Notes under the pieces: model-generated | What the model saw: only the letters and a program-made list of their open reading frames with translations | Database searches by the model: none | What the model was told of the DNA's origin: nothing | Source of the DNA: Aquabacter sp. L1I39 | GTDB lineage: Bacteria > Pseudomonadota > Alphaproteobacteria > Rhizobiales > Xanthobacteraceae | Assembly (NCBI RefSeq): GCF_017742835.1 | Contig: NZ_CP072392.1 | Span: 3,495,695-3,559,694 of the forward strand | Direction of reading: 5' to 3' | Length of the DNA: 64,000 nucleotides | Position numbers and translations under genes: made by a program | Part shown: positions 43,314 to 52,134 of the stretch, in pieces | Position numbering within the stretch: the first letter of the stretch is position 1 | Layout of the letters: each line of letters opens with the position of its first letter

Positions 43314-44209
43314 GCGGCGCGGTCCCAGAAATAGACGGTGGCGGGTTCGGGCTCGAAGACGCGGGCCTTGGAGATGCCCGGCAGATCCACGAGCGCGCGG
43401 TATTCGGAGCCGAAGGCGACATATTGGTCAGTCTCGGCCATCACGGCGGGCTTGCAGGCGATGGGGTCGCGCAGGACGCCGAAGCCGCTTTCCGTGCCCA
43501 CCACGAAGGTGAAGAAGCCGTCGAGGTCGCCAAGGCCGGCTTCCAGCGCCTCGCCCAGGGACTTGCCCTGCTGCATGCGCCAGGTGAGGTAGCCGGCCGC
43601 CACTTCGCTGTCATTCTCGGTGGCGAACGAAATGCCCTCGCGGCGCAGATTGCGGCGCAGGTCATTGTGGTTGGACAGCGAGCCGTTGTGCACCAGGCAC
43701 TGGTCGGCGCCGGTGGAGAAGGGGTGGGCGCCGGCGGTGGTCACCGCGCTCTCGGTGGCCATGCGGGTGTGGCCGATGCCATGGGTGCCGGACATGCGGG
43801 GCAGGTCGAAGCGCTCCGCCACTTGGCGGGGCAGGCCCACTTCCTTGAAAATTTCCATGCGCGAGCCGGTACCGACGATGGCCACCTCAGGGTGGCGCTC
43901 GGCGAGCGCCGCGCGCACCGCGCTTTCATGGGCCTTGGGCACCTCGATGACCGCATGGGTGGAGCGCACCACCAGCTTGGGCGCGCCGCCGGACGTCAGC
44001 GAGATGGAATTGGCCAGCGCCTCGAAATCATAGCCTTCAACCGCGCGGAGCGAGAGCTTCACATGGTCCTTCTCGCCCGATCCGTAGATGGCGAAGCCGG
44101 CGCTGTCCGGCCCGCGATCCGTCATGACGCAGAGCATGGAAGAGAGCATGGCGCCGAGGTCCGGCTCCAGCTTGGGGTCCTTCAGGAAGATACCAACGAT
44201 GCCACACAT
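43310..44209 (-). CDS. glxB: Class II glutamine amidotransferase subunit (GlxB / MgsA)
   Basis: The product has 299 residues. The start at 44209 is fixed by the catalytic Cys2: MCGIVGIFLKD. Further Ntn-amidotransferase motifs are MTDRGPDSAGFAIYG and GIGHTRMATESAVTTAGAHP, then CLVHNGSLSNHNDLRR. It would release the amine from gamma-glutamylmethylamide (or ammonia from glutamine) and pass it to GlxD. It is the first gene of the glxBCD run, 113 bp downstream of the XRE-cupin regulator gene. Confidence 0.93.
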   Translation of the reverse strand: MCGIVGIFLKDPKLEPDLGAMLSSMLCVMTDRGPDSAGFAIYGSGEKDHVKLSLRAVEGYDFEALANSISLTSGGAPKLVVRSTHAVIEVPKAHESAVRAALAERHPEVAIVGTGSRMEIFKEVGLPRQVAERFDLPRMSGTHGIGHTRMATESAVTTAGAHPFSTGADQCLVHNGSLSNHNDLRRNLRREGISFATENDSEVAAGYLTWRMQQGKSLGEALEAGLGDLDGFFTFVVGTESGFGVLRDPIACKPAVMAETDQYVAFGSEYRALVDLPGISKARVFEPEPATVYFWDRAA

Positions 44210-44322
44210 GGCGCACTCCGGGCCGGTCAGAAACCTTGACCAAAGTGGTACGCCGCCCAACGCCTCCCGTCAACGATCTAGAATAAAATTTTCTTGGCAG
44301 GAAAAGATGGTGGACGGAGCCG

Positions 44323-44979
44323 TCAGCGCGTGTCGCGGGCGTAGACGATGACGGACAGGTAGGTCATCGGCCGCACGATGAGCTCTTCCGGGCCATGGGC
44401 GGCGCCGGAATCGAACATCAGCGAATCGCCTGGCCGCAGGTGATAGGTGCGGTCGGCATGGCGATACATGACCTCGCCCGACAGCATGTAGAGGAACTCC
44501 ACCCCCGCATGACGGAAGCCCGTATAAGGCGTCGCCTCTTCCGACAGGGTGATGAGATAGGGCTCCACCACGATGTCACCGCCAAGGCCATGGCCGAGCA
44601 ATTCGTATTGGTGGCCGACCTTGGTGCCCCGCCGCTCGATGATGACGCCCTGGTGGGCGCGCACGAAGGAGCAGTCGCGCCGCTCCTCGAAGGCGGAGAA
44701 CAGCGTGGTAATGGGGACGTTCAGCGCCTTGGCGATGGATTGCAGCGTCGCCAGAGACGGCGAGATCTGGCCGTTCTCGATCTTGGACAGCATGCCCACG
44801 GAAATGCTGGCCGCGCCCGCAAGGTCGGAGACGGTGAGGTCCAGTTGCCGGCGGATGGAGCGCACCTGCACGCCGAGGGCATGTTCCAGGGTGCTCGCGC
44901 TTGCCGCCGGTGCGTTCGATCCGGTCACATAATCGACCGCCTCGCTCTGATCGGCGACCTTCGCCTTGCGCTCCGCCAC
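44323..44979 (-). CDS. XRE-cupin transcriptional regulator
   Basis: The product has 218 residues with a GTG start. Residues ~35-90 form a helix-turn-helix of the XRE/Cro type (VRSIRRQLDLTVSDLAGAAS, then SVGMLSKIENGQISPSLATL). The C-terminal half is a cupin ligand-binding domain ending in YHLRPGDSLMFDSGAAHGPE. Regulators of this type precede glx genes in rhizobia. It most likely governs the glxBCD block just downstream and may respond to a glutamate or methylamine derivative. Confidence 0.9.
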   Translation of the reverse strand: MAERKAKVADQSEAVDYVTGSNAPAASASTLEHALGVQVRSIRRQLDLTVSDLAGAASISVGMLSKIENGQISPSLATLQSIAKALNVPITTLFSAFEERRDCSFVRAHQGVIIERRGTKVGHQYELLGHGLGGDIVVEPYLITLSEEATPYTGFRHAGVEFLYMLSGEVMYRHADRTYHLRPGDSLMFDSGAAHGPEELIVRPMTYLSVIVYARDTR

Positions 44980-45086
44980 CCTCGTCCCTCCCTGGCCAAG
45001 ACCCCTTTAGGCAGCTTGCCAGTTTCTGGAGAAGAAAAAACCCCCTTTCGTGCGCCGTTATGCGACGAAAGGCGGATTTGGCGTGA

Positions 45087-46340
45087 TCAGTCGGATTTGT
45101 CCGCGCCGGAGAGGTTGTCCAGGTGCATTCGGATGTGGGCGGCCTCGGCCGGGGTGCGGGCAAGCGCAATGGCACGCACAAATGCCTCCCGTGCCTCGGC
45201 CGCGCGCCCCAGTTGTTTCAGGAAGGCACCTTTCACTCCGAAGAAATGAAAGTAGCCCGATAGGGGTCCGGCGAGAGGCTCGATCAGCGCCAGGGCCGCC
45301 TGCGCACCCGAGACCTTGGACACGGCCACCGCGCGGTTCAACGTGACAATGGGGGAGGGCTGCATGCGCTCCAGGGCCCCATAGAGGAAGGCGATCTGCG
45401 GCCAGTCGGTCTCGGCCGGAGTGGCGGCGCGGGCGTGCAAGGCGGCGATGGCCGCCTGCACCTGATAGGCGCCAGGCACGCAATGGCGCATGGCCTTGTC
45501 GATGAGGGCCAGCCCCTCCGCGATCATGGGCCGGCTCCACAAGGCCCGGTCCTGGTCCTCCAGCAGCACCGTGCCGCCGTCGGCGGCGAAACGCGCGGGG
45601 GCGCGGGCGTGCTGGAGCAGCATGAGGGCGGCAAGGCCCATGATTTCCGGCTCGGCCGGATAAAGACGCAGCAGCAGCCGGGCGAGGCGGATCGCCTCGT
45701 CGCACAACGGCCCGCGTCCCGCGCTCTCCGAAGGGCCAGCGGAATAGCCCTCGTTGAACAAGAGATAGACCATGGCCGCCACCGCCCCGAGGCGCTCCGC
45801 CCGCTCCACCGGGCCGGGCGGCTCGAAGGGCACGCCGGCTCCCGCCACCTTGCTCTTGGCGCGCGTGATGCGCTGTTCCATGGCGCTCTCCGAGACCAGG
45901 AAGGCGCGGGCGATTTGTGGCACGCTCATGCCGCAGACCACCCGCAGCGCCAGCGCGATCTGCTGCGTGGCGGGCAGGTCGGGATGGCAGCAGATGAAGA
46001 GCAGCCGCAGGATGTCGTCGCGATAGTCGGCGCCATCAAGCCGCTCGGCCATGCGATCCTCGGCGTCGTCAAGGTCCGAGACGTCTTCCTCGGGCGGCAG
46101 TTCCGCCTGCCGGCTGCGGCGGCGCACATGGTCAAGCGCCGCATTGCGCCCTACCAGGATCAGCCAGGCGGCGGGATCGCGCGGCGGGCCGTTCTTGGGC
46201 CAGTGGGAGAGCGCCCGGAGCGAGGCTTCCTGGAAGGCTTCCTCGGCGAGGTCCAGGTCGCGAAAATAGCGCAGGAGGGCCGCCACCGCCTGCGGCCGCG
46301 CTCCGGCGAGCGTGGAGGCGATGAAGTCCAGCTCGCTCAC
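45087..46340 (-). CDS. ECF sigma factor with C-terminal helical domain (ECF42-type)
   Basis: The product has 417 residues. Sigma region 2 is seen at about residues 10-80 (FRDLDLAEEAFQEASLRALS) and region 4 at ~120-170 (QQIALALRVVCGMSVPQIARAFLVSE). The remaining ~240 residues are a TPR-like extension (GLAALMLLQHARAPARF, VTLNRAVAVSKVSGAQAALAL). This domain set and the adjacent DGPF-protein gene identify the ECF42 group, where the extension, rather than an anti-sigma factor, is thought to control activity. The signal is unknown. It overlaps the partner gene by 4 bp. Confidence 0.9.
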   Translation of the reverse strand: MSELDFIASTLAGARPQAVAALLRYFRDLDLAEEAFQEASLRALSHWPKNGPPRDPAAWLILVGRNAALDHVRRRSRQAELPPEEDVSDLDDAEDRMAERLDGADYRDDILRLLFICCHPDLPATQQIALALRVVCGMSVPQIARAFLVSESAMEQRITRAKSKVAGAGVPFEPPGPVERAERLGAVAAMVYLLFNEGYSAGPSESAGRGPLCDEAIRLARLLLRLYPAEPEIMGLAALMLLQHARAPARFAADGGTVLLEDQDRALWSRPMIAEGLALIDKAMRHCVPGAYQVQAAIAALHARAATPAETDWPQIAFLYGALERMQPSPIVTLNRAVAVSKVSGAQAALALIEPLAGPLSGYFHFFGVKGAFLKQLGRAAEAREAFVRAIALARTPAEAAHIRMHLDNLSGADKSD

Positions 46341-46708
46341 GCCGTTGCGCCGCCGGGATAGAAGAGCCCGATGGGCCGGATCTCATAGGAGCCGCCGGGA
46401 TTGGCCTTGCCCAGCGCCCGGGCAATGTCGAGGGCTTCCTCCAGATCCGCGCACTCAATCACATAGAAGCCGAGCAGTTGCTCCTTGGTCTCCGCAAAGG
46501 GGCCGTCGAGCACGAGGGGCGGATCGCGGTCCTTGCGCAAGGTGGTGGCGGCGGTGGTGGGCAGGAGGCGCACCACAGGACCGAGCTTGCCGGCGCGGGC
46601 AAGCTCCTCCTGAACCACCGCGAGGCGCGCCATCACGGCCTCGTCCTCCTCCTTGGACCAGGCGCAGACCACATCCTCCTGGTGGTAGCAAAGAATGGCA
46701 TATTGCAT
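46337..46708 (-). CDS. DGPF-domain (YCII-related) partner of the ECF sigma factor
   Basis: The product has 123 residues, with the start at 46708 after GGGGAG. It carries LVLDGPFAETKEQLLGFYVI, the DGPF motif of the YCII-like fold, and a C-terminal GGSYEIRPIGLFYP. DGPF proteins are the usual neighbours of ECF42 sigma factors and are often their regulon targets. The enzymatic role, if any, is unknown. It precedes the sigma gene in the same operon. Confidence 0.9.
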   Translation of the reverse strand: MQYAILCYHQEDVVCAWSKEEDEAVMARLAVVQEELARAGKLGPVVRLLPTTAATTLRKDRDPPLVLDGPFAETKEQLLGFYVIECADLEEALDIARALGKANPGGSYEIRPIGLFYPGGATA

Positions 46709-46815
46709 GGAACGCTCCCCTCCTGGGCTTAGGCCCGGCCATGCCGAAGGAACGCGCGGCGCGGTCCTGCGCCGACAGCCGGGCTGCATTTTTTCTCAGG
46801 CGCCGCGCGCCAGTG

Positions 46816-48204
46816 TCAGACCGGCAGGCGCAAGGTGGCGCGAAGGCCCCCCATGGGGCTGTCGGACAGGATGATATCGCCGCCATGGGCGCGGGCGATG
46901 TCGCGGGCGATGGACAGGCCCAGGCCCGAGCCGCCCGCATCCTGGTTGCGGGCATCGTCCAGCCGCAGGAAGGGGCGGAACACCTCGTCCCGCTTCTCGG
47001 CGGGAATGCCGGGGCCGTCATCGTCCACGTTCACGATCAGCCAGCGGGCATCGCGGGTGCCGGAAATCTCCAGACTTTTGGCGTAGCGCACCGCATTGCC
47101 CACCAGATTGCCGATGCAGCGGCGCAGCGAATCCGCCTTCACCTCCACCAATGGCGGCCCAAGGAAGCTGGCCCGTGCCACCGCGCCGGACCGCTCCGCA
47201 TTGGCGCGCAGGTCCTCGATGAGCTGGGCCATGTCGGTGAGCGCCGACTGCTCGCCGGGGTCACCGCGCGCGAAGGCGAGATAGGCTTCCAGCATGCCCT
47301 GCAATTCGTCCACATCCTTGCGCAGGGCGTCCACTTCCGGTCCTTCGGGCAGGAAGGCCAGCTCCAGGCGGAAGCGGGTGAGGATGGTGCGCATGTCGTG
47401 GGAGACGCCCGCAAGCATGGTGGTGCGCTGCTCGATCTGCCGCTCGATGCGCCGCTTCATTTCCAGGAAGGCCACCGCCGCACGCCGCACTTCGCGGGCG
47501 CCACGGGGGCGGAAATTCTCCACATCGCGCCCCTTGCCGAAGGCTTCGGCCGCGTCCGCAAGCATCACGATGGGGCGAATCTGGTTGCGCAGGAACAGGA
47601 TGGCCACCGCCAGCAGCACCAGCGAGGTGCCCACCATCCACAAGAGGAAGATGTGGGAATTGGAGGCATAGGCGAGACCGCGCGAGGCAAAGACGCGCAG
47701 CACCGCATTGGGCATCTTGATGCGCACCTCCAGCAGATCGGAGCGGCCCACCGTATCCATCCAATAAGGCTGCTTCAGCCGCCGGCTCAGCTCGCGCGAG
47801 AGCACGCCGTCCAGGATGGAGAAGAAGGGCCGCGCGCTAGGGGCGGGGAGGGGGTCGGGCGGCAGCACGTCGACGGTGAGCTGCAAGTTCTGCCAGGCGA
47901 TGCGCCGCAGCACCGCCGCATCCTTCTCCGTGGGGAAGGCGGAATAGAGCGCCACCACGGCGGCGATGTCCTGGCTGACGGCGGCGGAGAGGCGGCGGGT
48001 GACGGAATTGTAGTGGCGCTCCATGAACACGAAGGCCACCACCGATTGCAGCAGCACCATGGGCATGACGATGATGAGCAGCGAGCGCGGATAGAGGCCC
48101 TTGGGGGTGATGCTGTTGAACCACGCCCCGAAGCGGCTGTTCACCGCCCCGAGCCGCGACAGGAAGCCCCGCATCCCGGACCGGCCCGCCGCCATCATGG
48201 TCAT
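46816..48204 (-). CDS. Membrane sensor histidine kinase, EnvZ-like
   Basis: The product has 462 residues. Two membrane helices (about residues 40-62 and 185-205) enclose a periplasmic sensor of ~120 residues. After HAMP (LRNQIRPIVMLADAAEAFGKG) comes the dimerisation/phosphoacceptor helix LAGVSHDMRTILTRFRLELA with the His. The ATPase domain has N-box (IGNLVGNAVRYA) and G-boxes (VDDDGPGIPAEKRDE and GGSGLGLSIARDIARAHGG). It overlaps the response-regulator gene by 4 bp. The EnvZ resemblance suggests envelope or osmotic sensing, but the stimulus is unknown. Confidence 0.93.
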   Translation of the reverse strand: MTMMAAGRSGMRGFLSRLGAVNSRFGAWFNSITPKGLYPRSLLIIVMPMVLLQSVVAFVFMERHYNSVTRRLSAAVSQDIAAVVALYSAFPTEKDAAVLRRIAWQNLQLTVDVLPPDPLPAPSARPFFSILDGVLSRELSRRLKQPYWMDTVGRSDLLEVRIKMPNAVLRVFASRGLAYASNSHIFLLWMVGTSLVLLAVAILFLRNQIRPIVMLADAAEAFGKGRDVENFRPRGAREVRRAAVAFLEMKRRIERQIEQRTTMLAGVSHDMRTILTRFRLELAFLPEGPEVDALRKDVDELQGMLEAYLAFARGDPGEQSALTDMAQLIEDLRANAERSGAVARASFLGPPLVEVKADSLRRCIGNLVGNAVRYAKSLEISGTRDARWLIVNVDDDGPGIPAEKRDEVFRPFLRLDDARNQDAGGSGLGLSIARDIARAHGGDIILSDSPMGGLRATLRLPV

Positions 48205-48923
48205 GGGGTCACCACCAGCCGATAGCCGACGCCACGGACCGTCTGCACAAAGATCGGATTGGCGGGATCGCGTTCCACCTTGCGGCGCAGGCGGTTGACC
48301 TGGACGTCCACCGCCCGCTCGCTGGCCGCCCCGTTTCCGGCGAGCGCAAGGCGGGGCACGGTCTCGCCCGGCTCTTCGGCCAGGATGCGCAGCATGTCGC
48401 GTTCGCGCTCGGTGATGCGCACGATCTCGCCGCCCTTGGCCAATTCTCCCCGGCCGAGATGGAAGACGAAGTCACCGAAGCGCACTTCCTCGATGGCCTT
48501 GGGCGGGGGCGGCGCGGCGCGCTTGAGGATGGAGCCCACCCGCAGCAGCAATTCGCGCGGCTCGAACGGCTTGCCCAGATAGTCGTCCACCCCCGCTTCA
48601 AGGCCAGCGATGCGGTCCGGCGTGTCCGAGCGGGCGGTGAGCATGAGGATGGGGACGGGATTGGTGCGGCGGATGTCACGGGCGAGATCCAGACCCGACT
48701 CGCCGGGCATCATCACGTCGAGGATCAGCAGGTCGAAGGTCAGCCCCTCCATGCGGCTGCGCGCATCCGCCGCCGAGGCGGCCATGGTGATGCGATAGCC
48801 GTGCCCGGTGAGGAAGCGGGACAACAGCGTGCGGATGCGGCTGTCGTCGTCCACCACGAGGAGATGGGGCGCATCGTCCGGGACGGCGGCGGCGGGAAGG
48901 TCGGTGGCGGTCTCGGGGCTCAT
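48201..48923 (-). CDS. OmpR-family response regulator
   Basis: The product has 240 residues. The receiver domain has the acidic pocket LLVVDDDSRI, the phospho-Asp in LILDVMMPGESGLD, and Lys in DDYLGKPFEPREL. A winged-helix DNA-binding domain follows (ITERERDMLRILAEEPGE, VDVQVNRLRRKVERDP, VQTVRGVGYRLV). It is partnered with the kinase encoded next. The ATG at 48923 is chosen, though a GTG at 48956 is possible. Neither has a strong ribosome site. Confidence 0.92.
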   Translation of the reverse strand: MSPETATDLPAAAVPDDAPHLLVVDDDSRIRTLLSRFLTGHGYRITMAASAADARSRMEGLTFDLLILDVMMPGESGLDLARDIRRTNPVPILMLTARSDTPDRIAGLEAGVDDYLGKPFEPRELLLRVGSILKRAAPPPPKAIEEVRFGDFVFHLGRGELAKGGEIVRITERERDMLRILAEEPGETVPRLALAGNGAASERAVDVQVNRLRRKVERDPANPIFVQTVRGVGYRLVVTP

Positions 48924-48963
48924 GGTCAGGCCGTCTGCGATCGGAGGAAAGGGCACTTATGGC

Positions 48964-49503
48964 TCAGGCGGAGCGACCGCGCTCGGCCTTCTGGATCAGG
49001 TTTTCCACCTCGGCCCGATCTTCGGGGTCGATCATGGCCACAAGAAAGCGGCGCACCGTCTCCCGCGAGCCCGGCCCGCAGGCCTGCAGCGCCTTGTGGA
49101 TGCGCCGGCTCTGCACCGCCATGAAGGCTCGGGCCAGGGCCTCGCCCTTGGGGGTGGGATAGAGCAGGCGCTGGCGGCGGTCGGACGCGCCAGCCCGGCT
49201 GTCCACGAAGCCCTCGTCTACCAGTTCGCGCAGCACCCGGCCCAGCGATTGCTTGGTGATGCGCAGGATATCCAGCAGGTCGGTGACCCGCATGCCGGGA
49301 TGCCGGTTCACGAAATGGAGAACACGATGGTGCGCGCGGCCGAAGCCGAGTGGGGCCAGCGCCTCGTCGGGATCGGCGACGAAATCCCGATACGCAAAGA
49401 AAAACAATTCGATGAGGTCCACCATGGGGGGGCCTTCCGCCGGCGCGGCGGGGGAATGCGCTTCTGCCAGAGGCGGCGCAATGAGAGGATTTATGTCAGC
49501 CAT
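48964..49503 (-). CDS. MarR-family transcriptional regulator
   Basis: The 179-residue winged-helix protein has MRVTDLLDILRITKQSLGRVLR as recognition region, the wing SRAGASDRRQRLLYPTPKGE and flanking dimer helices. It precedes the response-regulator gene by about 40 bp in the same direction. A start at 49527 is also possible. The MarR, OmpR-type and EnvZ-type order is seen in other Rhizobiales, so these may form one regulatory operon. Its ligand is unknown. Confidence 0.88.
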   Translation of the reverse strand: MADINPLIAPPLAEAHSPAAPAEGPPMVDLIELFFFAYRDFVADPDEALAPLGFGRAHHRVLHFVNRHPGMRVTDLLDILRITKQSLGRVLRELVDEGFVDSRAGASDRRQRLLYPTPKGEALARAFMAVQSRRIHKALQACGPGSRETVRRFLVAMIDPEDRAEVENLIQKAERGRSA

Positions 49504-49714
49504 GTTGACTTTTTTCGATCCGATCATTACTCACACAGTCGCGGTGGCGAAAGGATCGGTCTCGAACCGAGGTTCTGGAGTTCGATCATTGCGCTCTTGC
49601 CGTCTGTGACCATATTTCAGACGGAAAGTACCCGTACCGGGCATGGCTGCAAAGTCGCGGCCGCCAGGGAGGCAAAGGCCGTCTTAAAGGAACGGCCGCA
49701 TAGGAGTGAAGACC

Positions 49715-50605
49715 ATGAGTGGTGGAGAGCCTTTCGACAAACGTGACGGTTGGATCTGGTATGACGGGGCCATGGTGCCCTGGCAGGACGCCAAGGTGCA
49801 CGTACTCTCCCACGGTCTTCATTATGCCAGCTGCGTGTTTGAAGGCGAGCGCGCTTATGGCGGCCGCATCTTCAAGAGCGCGGCCCATTCCGAGCGCCTG
49901 CGTCTCTCCGCCGAGATGCTGGACTTCACCATTCCCTATTCCATCGAGGAGATCTGCGCGGCCAAGCAGCAGACGCTCGAGAAGAACGGGCTGGTGGATG
50001 CTTATGTGCGTCCCGTCGCGTGGCGCGGCAGCGAGATGATGGGCGTCTCCGCTCAGAGCAATAAAATCCACCTCGCCATCGCGGTGTGGGAATGGCCGAG
50101 CTATTTCGACCCCGAGCAGCGCCTGAAGGGCCTGCGCCTGGATCTTGCGGAGTTCCGTCGCCCCGATCCGGCGACCATTCCCTGCAAGGCGAAGGCGTCC
50201 GGCCTCTACATGATCTGCACCATCTCCAAGCATAAGGCGGAGCGTCGCGGCTACGCCGATGCCTTGATGCTGGACTATCGGGGCCTGGTGGCCGAGTGCA
50301 CGGGCGCCAACATCTTCTTCGTGAAGGATGGCGTCATCCACACCCCGAAGCCCGACTGCTTCCTCGACGGCATCACCCGCCGCACCGTGATCGACCTCGC
50401 GCGGCGCCATGGCCTTGAGGTGGTCGAGCGGGCGATCAAGCCCGAGGAGCTGGCTGACTTCAGCGAGTGCTTCATCACCGGAACGGCGGCGGAAGTCACT
50501 CCGGTGGGCCAGATCGCCGATTGGCATTTCGCGCCGTCGGGCATCACCCATCAGCTGATGGATGCCTATACGGCCGAGGTGCGTCCCAAGCAGGCGGCGG
50601 CCTGA
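49715..50605 (+). CDS. ilvE: Branched-chain amino acid aminotransferase
   Basis: The product has 296 residues. AGGAG at 49702-49706 supports the ATG at 49715. This is a class IV PLP fold: HVLSHGLHYASCVFEGERAYGG at the N-terminus, the Lys-containing CKAKASGLYMICTISKHKAE and the phosphate-binding ECTGANIFFVKDG. The C-terminal ITGTAAEVTPVGQI completes the family signature. It performs the last step of Leu, Ile and Val synthesis and the first step of their breakdown. It stands alone, divergent from the MarR gene, with its own terminator. Confidence 0.94.
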   Translation: MSGGEPFDKRDGWIWYDGAMVPWQDAKVHVLSHGLHYASCVFEGERAYGGRIFKSAAHSERLRLSAEMLDFTIPYSIEEICAAKQQTLEKNGLVDAYVRPVAWRGSEMMGVSAQSNKIHLAIAVWEWPSYFDPEQRLKGLRLDLAEFRRPDPATIPCKAKASGLYMICTISKHKAERRGYADALMLDYRGLVAECTGANIFFVKDGVIHTPKPDCFLDGITRRTVIDLARRHGLEVVERAIKPEELADFSECFITGTAAEVTPVGQIADWHFAPSGITHQLMDAYTAEVRPKQAAA

Positions 50606-50634
50606 CCCTCGTCCTTGCGGACCAGATCAGACAG

Positions 50635-50670
50635 ACGGGCGCCGGCCGGAAGGTCGGCGCCCGTTCTCGT
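50635..50670 (+). terminator. Terminator of ilvE
   Basis: A perfect 10-bp stem ACGGGCGCCG / CGGCGCCCGT with a 10-base loop is followed by TTCTCGTT, a weak T-rich tail. It starts 30 bases after the ilvE stop. Confidence 0.7.
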
Positions 50671-50842
50671 TCCGGAGGCGCCCGGGCCGGTACGCCGCGC
50701 CCTTTAAGGGCGTGCCCTAACGTCAGATTGGACATCGGTGCGCGCGAAGTAGGTGCAGGCCCGGGAAGCCGTTGTTTTTCCGTGACGTGCGCCCTCTAAT
50801 GTCGCGCAGTGGCAGGAATTTACCGCGCGCCGTGGGGGCAAG

Positions 50843-52132
50843 ATGCGTCGTCCGCTTTACAAGATCCTCTATGTCCAAGTCCTCGCGGCGGTGGTCGTGG
50901 GCGTGATGGTCGGGACCCTGTTCCCTCATCTTGGCGAGGCCATGAAGCCGCTGGGCGATGGCTTCATCAAGCTGGTGAAGATGATCATCGCGCCTGTCGT
51001 CTTCTGCACGGTGGTGGTGGGCATCGCCAATATGGGCGATGTGAAGCGGGTGGGGCGGGTCGGCGGCAAGGCGCTGTTGTATTTCGAGGTGGTGTCCACC
51101 TTCGCGCTGGTGATCGGCCTCATGGTGGGCAAGATGCTTCAGCCCGGCGCCGGCTTCAATGTAGACCCTGCCACCTTGAATGCTGCCGCGGTGGGCCAGT
51201 TCGCCACCGCCGCAAAGCACACCTCCATGGTGGACTTCTTCCTCAACATCATCCCCGACACCCTGGTGGGGGCGCTGGCCAAGGGGGAGATCCTCCAGGT
51301 TCTGTTCGTCGCCATCATCACCGGCTTCGCGCTCTCCGCCCTCGGCCCGCGCGGCGAGCCCATCCTCGAAGCCATCCGAAAGGTGGAGGAACTGGTCTTC
51401 TCCATCGTGGCCATTGTCATGCGCGCGGCGCCGGTGGGCGCCTTCGGGGCCATGGCCTTCACCATCGGCGCCTATGGCCTCGCCGCCATCGGCAACCTGC
51501 TGGAACTGATCGCCACCTTCTACCTGACGGCCACGCTCTTCGTGCTGCTGGTACTGGGCACCATTGCGCGCCTTGCCGGCTTCAGCATCCTCAAGCTCCT
51601 GCGCTACATCCGCGAGGACCTGTTGATCGTCCTCGGCACCTCGTCGTCGGAGAGCGCCCTGCCGAGCCTGATGCGCAAGCTGGAGGCGGCCGGTGCCTCG
51701 CGCGGCGTGGTCTCGCTGGTGGTTCCCACCGGCTATTCGTTCAACCTGGACGGCACCAACATTTACATGACCCTGGCGACGCTCTTCATCGCCCAGGCCA
51801 CCAACACGCCGCTCACCATGGGCCATGAATTGGCGATCCTGGCGGTGGCCATGCTCACCTCCAAGGGCGCGGGCGCCGTGGCCGGGGGCGGCTTCATCAC
51901 CCTGGCGGCGACGCTGGAGGTGGTGCCGGAAATCCCCATTGCCGGCATGGCGCTGCTGCTGGGCGTCGACCGCTTCATGTCCGAATGCCGCTCGTTGACC
52001 AATTTCGTCGGCAATGCGGTGGCGACCCTGGTGATCGCGCGCTGGGAAGGCGAACTCGACCGGCCGCGACTGGCCCGCGTGCTGGATGGCGAAACCGATG
52101 TCCCGGCGACCGGGCAAGCCCACGCCGGTTGA
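50843..52132 (+). CDS. Dicarboxylate/amino acid:cation symporter 1 (DctA/GltP family)
   Basis: The product has 429 residues with about eight membrane helices and two re-entrant loops. Family motifs are [19 protein letters not shown], the first hairpin [17 protein letters not shown], the [18 protein letters not shown] cation/substrate site, and the second hairpin with [19 protein letters not shown]. These proteins bring in C4-dicarboxylates or acidic amino acids with protons or sodium. It is the first of three adjacent paralogues and the most DctA-like of them by eye. Confidence 0.92.
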   Translation: MRRPLYKILYVQVLAAVVVGVMVGTLFPHLGEAMKPLGDGFIKLVKMIIAPVVFCTVVVGIANMGDVKRVGRVGGKALLYFEVVSTFALVIGLMVGKMLQPGAGFNVDPATLNAAAVGQFATAAKHTSMVDFFLNIIPDTLVGALAKGEILQVLFVAIITGFALSALGPRGEPILEAIRKVEELVFSIVAIVMRAAPVGAFGAMAFTIGAYGLAAIGNLLELIATFYLTATLFVLLVLGTIARLAGFSILKLLRYIREDLLIVLGTSSSESALPSLMRKLEAAGASRGVVSLVVPTGYSFNLDGTNIYMTLATLFIAQATNTPLTMGHELAILAVAMLTSKGAGAVAGGGFITLAATLEVVPEIPIAGMALLLGVDRFMSECRSLTNFVGNAVATLVIARWEGELDRPRLARVLDGETDVPATGQAHAG

Positions 52133-52134
52133 CC

